Program-made: the position numbers and the translations under genes | Notes under the pieces: generated by a model | Told to the model about the DNA's origin: nothing | The model's input: only the letters and a program-made list of their open reading frames with translations | Database searches by the model: none | NCBI GenBank assembly: GCA_013695495.1 | Contig: JACDAK010000278.1 | Location: 1 to 5,515, forward strand | Direction: 5' to 3' | DNA from: Blastocatellia bacterium | GTDB lineage: Bacteria; Acidobacteriota; Blastocatellia; Pyrinomonadales; Pyrinomonadaceae | Length of the DNA: 5,515 bases | Shown: in pieces, positions 1 to 4,846 of the stretch | Position numbering within the stretch: the stretch's first letter is position 1 | Layout of the letters: each line of letters opens with the position of its first letter

Positions 1-540
1 GGTCCGTACTGCGGTCGTAAAACTCGCCCACGAGGTCGGATTGCCCCGTTCCATCACTTGCTGCGAACGATCCGGATCATAAAGGTCGAGCAACGCAGCC
101 TGCGAGAAAATGTCGGTCGCACCCAGGCTCCCTGGATGCTCCGGATTGCCCTCGATCTTTACCGGCCTGCCTTCATATGATTTAACCAAAAGCCCCGAGG
201 CAATTCCTCCGATCGTCATCGCCGTTGCAAAGAATAGCGGCTTGCCCGGCAGCATATCTTCATTCGGCCGAACGTAGGGAACAATCTTCTCCGGCGGCTG
301 AATAACGCAGCCGCTCAGGCCCGCCAGGGCCAGCGAGGCGCCCATGACCTTTAGAAAGTTTCGCCGACTGATGCTGTCGTCCCACGCCTCGGCTTGATCC
401 GGGAATTCGCGCGTTACAAACTCTTCGAATTCCGGAGCATCCGCAAATTCTTCAACGCTTCGCCAGTAATCTTTTCCACCCTGCGACAAGATCTTGCTTC
501 TCAATGACGCAAAGTTTTGTTTGCTTTCCTGATCGGGCAT
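1..540 (-). CDS. actB: Alternative complex III subunit ActB, N-terminal 180 residues (runs off left edge)
   Basis: This is the N-terminal part of the large subunit of alternative complex III, a membrane quinol oxidoreductase. In this family the molybdopterin-oxidoreductase-like domain carries no Mo cofactor, and a following ferredoxin-like domain binds Fe-S clusters. The frame is open from ATG at 540 to the window edge. Residues 22-46 (GKDYWRSVEEFADAPEFEEF and onward) match the conserved extension found before the Tat signal in this family. The twin-arginine motif SRRNFLK lies at residues 58-64, and the hydrophobic stretch after it ends in LSGC (Cys78), a possible lipobox. Residues 107-160 contain the family-typical segment with EGRPVKIEGNPEHPGSLGATD. 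GAGG lies 12 nt before the ATG. The start is 48 nt after the actA stop, so the two genes are probably co-transcribed. The C-terminal domains cannot be seen. Identity is firm from sequence and neighbour. Confidence 0.93.
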   Translation of the reverse strand, partial: MPDQESKQNFASLRSKILSQGGKDYWRSVEEFADAPEFEEFVTREFPDQAEAWDDSISRRNFLKVMGASLALAGLSGCVIQPPEKIVPYVRPNEDMLPGKPLFFATAMTIGGIASGLLVKSYEGRPVKIEGNPEHPGSLGATDIFSQAALLDLYDPDRSQQVMERGNPTSWASFTTAVRT

Positions 541-588
541 CTTCAAATGATTCCTCAAATCGTATGTTTAATTTTTCTAGTCGATCGC

Positions 589-1248
589 TTATCGGTGACA
601 AAGCGAACAGCTTGTTAGCATCTCGGTGCTTCTGATCCGATAATCGCTCTTTAGACTGATCCGCTCGTCGGCAGTCAATTGGTTATCCCGCCACTGCATG
701 TTATAGATCTCGCTCTTCGGCCGGATGAACTTCTCAGGCTCGCGGTGGCACGACAAACACCACTCCATCTGCAGTGTGTTCTCCTGATATACCGCTGCCA
801 TATTATCGATCTCGCCGTGACACGTTGAACACCCAACACCCTTTGCTATGTGAATGCTGTGGTTGAAATACGCATACTCGGGCAAGTCGTGAACTCGTTC
901 CCACTCGATCGGCGTATTATCACGAAAACTAGCACGAACGGGCTCGAGGTACGGGCTGTCTGCCCAGATCTGCGAGTGACAGTTCATACAAGTTTGAGTC
1001 GAAGGCATTCCCGCTGAAGCTGTCGTCTCAACCGTGGTGTGGCAATAGCGGCAGTCTATCCCGTCATCGCCAACGTGATGCTTGTGGCTGAACTGAACCG
1101 GCTGCTGCTTTTCCAGATACCGGCCCGTGAGATACGTCGACCGCGCAACCTGCGTATAAACGTAAAATGCGGTACCAGCGAGAACGACGCCCATTATCAT
1201 GCTGATTCGGGCGATATTATTCGCGCTTTTATGAAAGAATTGTGCCAT
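589..1248 (-). CDS. actA: Alternative complex III pentaheme cytochrome c subunit ActA
   Basis: The 219-residue protein has five CxxCH heme-binding motifs: CRYCH (66-70), CMNCH (87-91), CSTCH (140-144), CLSCH (164-168) and CSLCH (214-218). The last one sits one residue before the stop. A single N-terminal hydrophobic segment (about residues 13-35) follows a short basic start and would anchor the protein with the hemes in the periplasm. Extra histidines such as FSHKHH (53-58) and FNHSIH (128-133) are plausible sixth heme ligands. Five hemes, one anchor and an immediate actB downstream fit ActA, which takes electrons from the quinol-oxidising membrane subunits and passes them to a soluble cytochrome or oxidase. 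The ATG at 1248 places the anchor correctly; only a weak GAGAG precedes it. Other multiheme cytochromes of the class-III type could look similar, but the actB neighbour settles the assignment. Confidence 0.94.
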   Translation of the reverse strand: MAQFFHKSANNIARISMIMGVVLAGTAFYVYTQVARSTYLTGRYLEKQQPVQFSHKHHVGDDGIDCRYCHTTVETTASAGMPSTQTCMNCHSQIWADSPYLEPVRASFRDNTPIEWERVHDLPEYAYFNHSIHIAKGVGCSTCHGEIDNMAAVYQENTLQMEWCLSCHREPEKFIRPKSEIYNMQWRDNQLTADERISLKSDYRIRSTEMLTSCSLCHR

Positions 1249-1387
1249 TTCGCGCTCTCGTTATCGGCTCAAGAATGGAGTTCCGATTTGCCATACCCGA
1301 TGTGGAAGTTGCAGGGCGGCCAAATAAGGCATTTTTGTTTTTGAAAGAATTTAGTTTTGAAAAAACTGCACTCATTCTACTAAATCC

Positions 1388-1417
1388 GCTATATTCCGCA
1401 AACTCGAATGTAATCAA
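1388..1417 (-). promoter_or_regulatory. Weak promoter candidate for the actA-actB operon
   Basis: The 243-base gap 1249-1491 holds no convincing gene. On the minus strand it contains TTGATT (1412-1417) and TATAGC (1388-1393) separated by 18 bases, each matching the sigma-70 consensus at four of six positions. A nearby alternative -10 is TAGAAT (1374-1379), but its -35 (TTGCGG, 16 bases away) is poor. Either start would leave a leader of more than 100 bases before actA. This is a candidate only. Read-through from the ROK gene upstream is also possible, since no clear terminator is seen after it. Confidence 0.22.
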
Positions 1418-1426
1418 CTCTTCCCG

Positions 1427-1446
1427 CTAGTGCAATCGTTCACTAG
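1427..1446. repeat. Short perfect inverted repeat between the ROK gene and actA
   Basis: CTAGTG (1427-1432) and CACTAG (1441-1446) form a perfect 6-base inverted repeat around an 8-base spacer. No T-run follows on either strand, so it does not look like an intrinsic terminator. It lies just upstream of the candidate actA promoter and could be an operator half-site pair or chance. The right arm overlaps the first copy of a direct repeat, TAGATTA (1444-1450 and 1466-1472), whose copies start 22 bases apart. Confidence 0.3.
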
Positions 1447-1491
1447 ATTAGTTTCGCTGATTCGTTAGATTATCCTGTTTAGCTGTTCTGG

Positions 1492-2412
1492 TCATTCACT
1501 CGCCAGCAGAGCGACACCGATGGCCGCCGCCGCCTTTCCCAGTTCGCCGGCGGCGATCTTTGTGTGCTCGAAAGAACGTGTGAAAGACAACGACCGGGCC
1601 TTATTAATCAGCGACTCCATCACAAGGTCACCCGCTTCGGCAATGTCCCCGCCGATCACGATCCGCTCCGGGTTCAAAAGATTGATGACTGTTGCGATCG
1701 CGGTACCAACGTAGGCGCCGGTTCGCTCCAGCATCATTATCGCGAAATCATCCTCGCTCTTCGCCGCTTCGATAATGTCCTGCACCCTCAGATCTTCTTT
1801 CTCTCTCCGTCCAAGCATCGAAGTGCTGTCGCGATTAACCCGTTCTCGCGTTCGACGGACGATATTTGCGGATGATGCCACGTCCTCTAACCGTGTCCCC
1901 TCCGAATCAACCGCGACGGAACCGAATTCACCCGCAAAACCACCGGCCCCGCGCCAAAGCTGCCCATTGATGATGAATGCACCGCCGATTCCCTCCTGCA
2001 GCATCGCGTAGAACATGTTCTCGCACCCGCGGCCCACACCCATCCGGAATTCGCCGTATGCGGCAGCGTTTGCATCGTTTTCAAGCAGAACCTCAACGCC
2101 CGCCGCCGACGCTATCGTCTGAGTCAAGTTGCCGTTTGTTTGCTCCGGAAAATAGGTCGAATGGATCACACGGTTGGTCCCGCGGTCAATAAGGCCCGGC
2201 ATCGCTAAACCTAGCGTAGCGAACGGCCCATGCTTTTCCTGCGTGGATTCTACAACCTCGATTACCTGCGTCAGCGGGTTATCGTCTTTCCTAAGCCGGA
2301 CGTAAGACCGTTCCGCAACATTCCTTGAGCCGTCCAACATCACACAGCACAGCGAGTCTGTCGATAACTCGATCCCGACGTTGTGTCCCGAATTTTGGCT
2401 CATTGTTGTCAT
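1492..2412 (-). CDS. ROK-family protein (sugar kinase-like, degenerate zinc and phosphate motifs)
   Basis: The 306-residue protein spans a whole ROK domain (family of glucokinase, N-acetylmannosamine kinase and NagC/Mlc regulators) with no N-terminal helix-turn-helix, so a kinase layout is expected. ENDANAAAYGE (111-121) carries the catalytic Asp113. GIGGA (141-145) is the glycine motif, and NLLNPERIVIGGDIAEAGDL (244-263) is the typical C-terminal ROK segment. Key features are missing. The usual DxGGT phosphate loop near the N terminus reads IELSTDS (14-20). After GEFG (161-164) the zinc-ligand His is Ser165, and the CxCGxxGCxE loop is absent, leaving a short SEGTRLEDVAS (170-180). It may be an altered kinase or a non-catalytic sugar-binding protein; the substrate is unknown. 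Start codons at 2412 and 2403 are both possible, with no strong ribosome site before either. The promoter is given separately. Confidence 0.9.
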   Translation of the reverse strand: MTTMSQNSGHNVGIELSTDSLCCVMLDGSRNVAERSYVRLRKDDNPLTQVIEVVESTQEKHGPFATLGLAMPGLIDRGTNRVIHSTYFPEQTNGNLTQTIASAAGVEVLLENDANAAAYGEFRMGVGRGCENMFYAMLQEGIGGAFIINGQLWRGAGGFAGEFGSVAVDSEGTRLEDVASSANIVRRTRERVNRDSTSMLGRREKEDLRVQDIIEAAKSEDDFAIMMLERTGAYVGTAIATVINLLNPERIVIGGDIAEAGDLVMESLINKARSLSFTRSFEHTKIAAGELGKAAAAIGVALLASE

Positions 2413-2416
2413 ATAC

Positions 2417-2430
2417 TTACCGAAAGGTAA
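2417..2430 (-). promoter_or_regulatory. Palindrome/hairpin at the predicted 5' end of the ROK transcript
   Basis: TTACC (2417-2421) and GGTAA (2426-2430) form a perfect 5-base inverted repeat around GAAA. It lies four bases before the ATG at 2412 and starts at the transcription start predicted from the upstream promoter (about 2429). In RNA it would be a small 5' stem-loop whose second arm, GGTAA, is the only ribosome-site-like sequence ahead of the start. As DNA it could be a small operator. The sequence shows the palindrome; the function is inferred. Confidence 0.4.
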
Positions 2431-2435
2431 AGGCG

Positions 2436-2464
2436 ATTTTAGACACTGGTCATGCGCCTGTCAA
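2436..2464 (-). promoter_or_regulatory. Sigma-70 promoter of the ROK gene
   Basis: Read on the minus strand, TTGACA (2459-2464) is a perfect -35 box. Exactly 17 bases later comes TAAAAT (2436-2441), a five-of-six -10 box. The expected start of transcription is near 2429, giving a leader of about 17 bases. A second -35-like TTGACC lies a few bases further upstream. This is the best promoter match in the window. Confidence 0.75.
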
Positions 2465-2510
2465 CAAGGTCAAGCGGAAGTTCGCGTCGATACTCCGGCA
2501 GCCGTTTTGT

Positions 2511-2539
2511 TTGACGTATCTTCTCATCGAAGTTACTCT
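2511..2539 (+). promoter_or_regulatory. Weak promoter candidate for the DedA gene
   Basis: TTGACG (2511-2516) matches the -35 consensus at five of six positions. Seventeen bases later, TACTCT (2534-2539) matches the -10 consensus at only three of six. The position suits a short leader of about 27 bases before the ATG at 2573. It shares the 160-base divergent region with the ROK promoter. The weak -10 suggests an activator or a mistaken call. Confidence 0.3.
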
Positions 2540-2572
2540 TTTCATTGACCGCCGACAGCCTGGCCGCAGTTT

Positions 2573-3313
2573 ATGGACGAGCTTTCTCATATAATCGCCC
2601 AATACGGAATCTATGCTGTATTTGCCCTTTGCACTGTCGAGGGCGATATCACTCTGTTGATCTCGGGTGCAATGGCACAAGGCGGGTTTTTCGGTGATTA
2701 CAGCTTTGCAAAGGTTCTCTTTTTCGGAACCCTCGGAGGAATGGTCGGCGATCACGTAGCCTACGGCGTCGGCCGCATCTTTCACAAAAAAGCTAAGCAT
2801 TACCGTTTCTACCAAATAGCTCAGCCCCGCATCGACCGCTTAATAGACAAGTTTGGCGGGTTTGCGATCATCATTTCAAAGTATATCTACGGCATTCGTG
2901 CGGCGATGTGTGTCTTTTACGGCATCGGTAAAATGCCCTTTCCCCGCTTTCTTCTTCTTGATTTCATTAGCTGCTTTCTCTGGGTACTAATTCTCGCCGG
3001 GACGGGCTATTTCTTTAGCGGTGCAATCACCTCTATAATCGGCGACTTCCAGCAGATCGGCATCGCCCTCTTCTTCATCATCCTCTCCGTCGTTATAATT
3101 ATTTACGCCGTTGAGCGTTTCTGGCTCTCCGAAAAGGTCGAAGAAGCCGACCCCGAAACCATTCATAAACTCGAAGAAAAGATCGAAGAAAAGCTCCACG
3201 TTGTCGAAGGGGTCGCCCACGAGATCACCGAGCGACTTCATCTTACACGCGACCCAAACCGTGACACAGACGAAAAGCCTAAAGAACGCACCCGGCAACC
3301 GGAAAAAAAATGA
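2573..3313 (+). CDS. DedA-family inner membrane protein with a charged C-terminal tail
   Basis: DedA proteins are polytopic membrane proteins of the VTT superfamily, linked to undecaprenyl-phosphate or phospholipid flipping and proton-dependent envelope homeostasis. Here VEGDITLLISGAMAQGG (22-38) is the re-entrant acidic segment, with Glu23 and Asp25 in the EGE/EGD form of YohD-like members. LGGMVGDHVAYGVGR (54-68) and the segment with GIRAAMCVFYGIGKMPFPRF (107-126) are further family signatures; Arg109 is the conserved arginine, and Lys103 stands where many members have another Arg. Membrane segments lie at roughly 11-37, 44-68, 96-118, 127-150 and 161-182. Residues 184-246 form an extra tail: a Glu/Lys-rich probable helix, then a disordered basic end; many members stop near 200-220. 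No clear ribosome site precedes the ATG. The gene ends in an A8 run at the stop. Family is sure; the lipid transported is not known. Confidence 0.92.
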   Translation: MDELSHIIAQYGIYAVFALCTVEGDITLLISGAMAQGGFFGDYSFAKVLFFGTLGGMVGDHVAYGVGRIFHKKAKHYRFYQIAQPRIDRLIDKFGGFAIIISKYIYGIRAAMCVFYGIGKMPFPRFLLLDFISCFLWVLILAGTGYFFSGAITSIIGDFQQIGIALFFIILSVVIIIYAVERFWLSEKVEEADPETIHKLEEKIEEKLHVVEGVAHEITERLHLTRDPNRDTDEKPKERTRQPEKK

Positions 3314-3387
3314 CGTCGCCGCTGTAATTATTCACCGCCACTGCTGTATTATGAACCGCTATTCTTAGCTCGTATTCTTCATAGCCC

Positions 3388-3391
3388 GAGG
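3388..3391 (+). promoter_or_regulatory. Ribosome binding site supporting the GTG start at 3404
   Basis: GAGG at 3388-3391 (GAGGT with the next base) lies 12 bases before the GTG at 3404, the same wide spacing seen before actB. The codons that follow immediately encode the conserved GHMP N-terminal motif, so the GTG is a better start than any later codon. Confidence 0.55.
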
Positions 3392-3403
3392 TAAACATCT
3401 AAC

Positions 3404-4414
3404 GTGATTATCCATTCGTCCGCCCCTACAAGGGTCGATCTTGCAGGGGGAACTATCGACATCCCACCACTCTTTCTTTTTCACGAAGGAGCGGCCACCG
3501 TAAACTTCGCCGTCAGCCTCCTCGCGAAGTGCACCATCGAAAAACGCACCGACGCCAAGATCATTATCGAATCTGTCGACCGCGGCGTCAGCTTTGAGGT
3601 GCCTCGCGACAGCATAGCGTCTCTGAAGGACGAACCGCGTCTCGAACTCCTCTCCAAGCTCATTCATTTCTTCAAACCCGAAACCGGGTTTCACATGATC
3701 ACCGACTCTCAAGCACCCGCCGGAGCCGGCCTCGCAGGTTCATCCACTCTGGCCATCGCCTGCATCGGTGCTCTCAATAAGCTGGTCGGCGACCGTTACG
3801 CACCCGAACGCTACATTCCCATCGCCGCAAACGTAGAGTGCCAGGTCATCAAGGTCCCGACCGGATTTCAGGATTACTATTCCGCGCAATACGGTGGTAC
3901 CGCCGCTATCCACCTCGGCGCCGCCGGCATCGAGCGAGAAGCATTAGAGGTCGACACACGCAAGCTCGAAGAGCGTGTCGCCGTCATCTACACCGGCGAG
4001 CCGCGCAACTCAGGCACGAACAATTGGGACATCACAAAACGGCACATCGACGGCGATCGCGAACTCTTCAACATCTTCGAACAGATCCGTGACGGAGCCG
4101 TCCAGCTGCGCAGTGCTCTACTCGAAAGCAGGTGGGAATTCGTTGGATCGATTCTGGCAGCAGCCCACGCTGTTCGCCAGCGTCTATCACCAAACATCAC
4201 CACGCCGCACATGGACGCGCTGATCGACAAGGCGTTAGCGAACGGAGCTCTCGCGGCGAAGGTCTGCGGCGCCGGCGGTGGCGGCTGCATCGCTTTCTTC
4301 TGTGAGGATGGGCGTCGGTCCGAGGTTGAATCCGCTCTCGCGGGCGAGCCTGGCGTCAACCTCCTTTCATGCAACGTCAACCAAGCGGGCCTCGAGATCA
4401 CCGTCAGCGAATGA
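3404..4414 (+). CDS. GHMP-family sugar kinase (HddA-like)
   Basis: This cytosolic small-molecule kinase (336 residues) transfers phosphate from ATP to a sugar or a related alcohol. All family motifs are visible: the N-terminal SAPTRVDLAGGTID (6-19), the ATP-binding PAGAGLAGSSTLA (105-117), PTGFQDYYSAQYGG (152-165) with the likely catalytic Asp157, and the C-terminal glycine motif CGAGGGGC (288-295). The PxGxQDxYxAxxGG block and overall length resemble D-glycero-D-manno-heptose 7-phosphate kinase and related sugar kinases more than mevalonate or homoserine kinases. However, none of the other heptose genes (gmhA, gmhB, hddC) is in view, so the substrate stays open. Translation starts at GTG, 90 bases after the dedA stop. 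Co-transcription with dedA is possible, since no terminator is seen between them; a TATTAT at 3347-3352 lacks a good -35. No residue looks damaged. Confidence 0.9.
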   Translation: MIIHSSAPTRVDLAGGTIDIPPLFLFHEGAATVNFAVSLLAKCTIEKRTDAKIIIESVDRGVSFEVPRDSIASLKDEPRLELLSKLIHFFKPETGFHMITDSQAPAGAGLAGSSTLAIACIGALNKLVGDRYAPERYIPIAANVECQVIKVPTGFQDYYSAQYGGTAAIHLGAAGIEREALEVDTRKLEERVAVIYTGEPRNSGTNNWDITKRHIDGDRELFNIFEQIRDGAVQLRSALLESRWEFVGSILAAAHAVRQRLSPNITTPHMDALIDKALANGALAAKVCGAGGGGCIAFFCEDGRRSEVESALAGEPGVNLLSCNVNQAGLEITVSE

Positions 4415-4418
4415 AAAC

Positions 4419-4447
4419 TTTTCACAATCGCGATGAACGGCTAAAAT
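4419..4447 (+). promoter_or_regulatory. Probable promoter of the small secreted-protein gene
   Basis: TTTTCA (4419-4424, four of six to the -35 consensus) and TAAAAT (4442-4447, five of six to the -10) are separated by exactly 17 bases. Transcription would begin near 4454, about 33 bases before the ATG at 4487. The -10 is identical to that of the ROK promoter. It begins five bases after the kinase gene stop, which suggests the small gene can be expressed on its own. Confidence 0.45.
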
Positions 4448-4471
4448 CCTAAAACCCCTTATTCGTAACCT

Positions 4472-4478
4472 GAAAGGA
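4472..4478 (+). promoter_or_regulatory. Ribosome binding site fixing the small gene start at 4487
   Basis: GAAAGGA at 4472-4478 is a strong Shine-Dalgarno sequence eight bases before the ATG at 4487. The upstream in-frame ATG at 4478 overlaps this site and therefore cannot use it, so the protein begins MKRSG. Confidence 0.75.
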
Positions 4479-4486
4479 TGATTTTT

Positions 4487-4789
4487 ATGAAGCGATCCGG
4501 CTTTCCGATATTCTTACTTCTCGCAGCGCTCGTCACCACCGCATTTTCATCCCCCGACGCCCAAGAAGGTCGCGTCTTCTGGCGCGGAACCGGCTATTCG
4601 GCAAGCCTCGAAACCGGCACAATCAACGGCGGGTTCAAGAGCGATCTTCCGGGGATTTACACGACCCCCACCACCGACGGCAGCCGAGCCAAACGCGTAA
4701 GCACCTCACTCAACGGCGGCGGCGCCCCGATTCGCGTCATCACAACCAACGGCGGCATCAAGATCAACGAAGTAAACGTAGCTCAGTAA
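4487..4789 (+). CDS. Small secreted protein with NGG repeats, DUF4097-like fragment
   Basis: This 100-residue protein begins MKRSG and has a clear signal peptide: basic residues 2-3, a hydrophobic core at about 7-20, and possible cleavage after Ser21 or Ala25. The mature part of about 75 residues holds three NGG turns: TINGGFKSDLPG (45-56), SLNGGGAPIRVI (74-85) and TTNGGIKINEV (86-96). These resemble the last coils of the beta-strand repeat in DUF4097 proteins, where TTNGGI is typical, but the usual long N-terminal repeat region is absent. It has its own promoter candidate, ribosome site and signal peptide, so it looks like a real short gene and not a broken end. It is probably exported to the periplasm or surface. 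Function is unknown; the DUF4097 link is my reading of motifs, not a search result. The mature part has no cysteine, and no catalytic motif is seen. Confidence 0.75.
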   Translation: MKRSGFPIFLLLAALVTTAFSSPDAQEGRVFWRGTGYSASLETGTINGGFKSDLPGIYTTPTTDGSRAKRVSTSLNGGGAPIRVITTNGGIKINEVNVAQ

Positions 4790-4796
4790 CAAAGAA

Positions 4797-4821
4797 AGAG
4801 GCCGCTGCGAAGGCGGCCTCT
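4797..4821. terminator. Hairpin terminator between convergent small gene and purQ
   Basis: AGAGGCCGC (4797-4805) and GCGGCCTCT (4813-4821) form a perfect 9-base GC-rich stem with a 7-base loop. On the minus strand it is followed by TTCTTTGTT, so it is a good intrinsic terminator for purQ, 25 bases past the purQ stop. On the plus strand it starts seven bases after the small gene stop but lacks a T-run, so it may act in both directions with different strength. Confidence 0.85.
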
Positions 4822-4846
4822 AACCATTGATCTTTCGACTGCAACC

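Noticed and set aside
1039..1344. Open frame on the plus strand covering the start of actA and its upstream region
   Set aside because: It is antisense to the five-heme gene actA, has no ribosome site or recognisable motif, and its composition follows the opposite strand.
1229..1430. Two overlapping 62-residue frames in the actA upstream region, one per strand
   Set aside because: They are low-complexity translations of an AT-rich non-coding stretch, without ribosome sites or conserved features.
1441..1491. Intrinsic terminator after the ROK gene
   Set aside because: The only inverted repeat nearby (1427-1446) has a short stem and no following T-run on the minus strand.
2450..2815. Open frame on the minus strand over the divergent region and the dedA start
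   Set aside because: It is antisense to the conserved DedA motifs and runs through the ROK promoter; its protein shows no domain.
3347..3352. TATTAT as a -10 box for a separate GHMP kinase promoter
   Set aside because: No acceptable -35 is found 16 to 18 bases upstream, so I did not list it as a promoter.
3988..4425. Open frame on the minus strand opposite the GHMP kinase C terminus
   Set aside because: This is a shadow frame of a GC-rich coding region; the plus strand encodes the intact glycine motif of the kinase.
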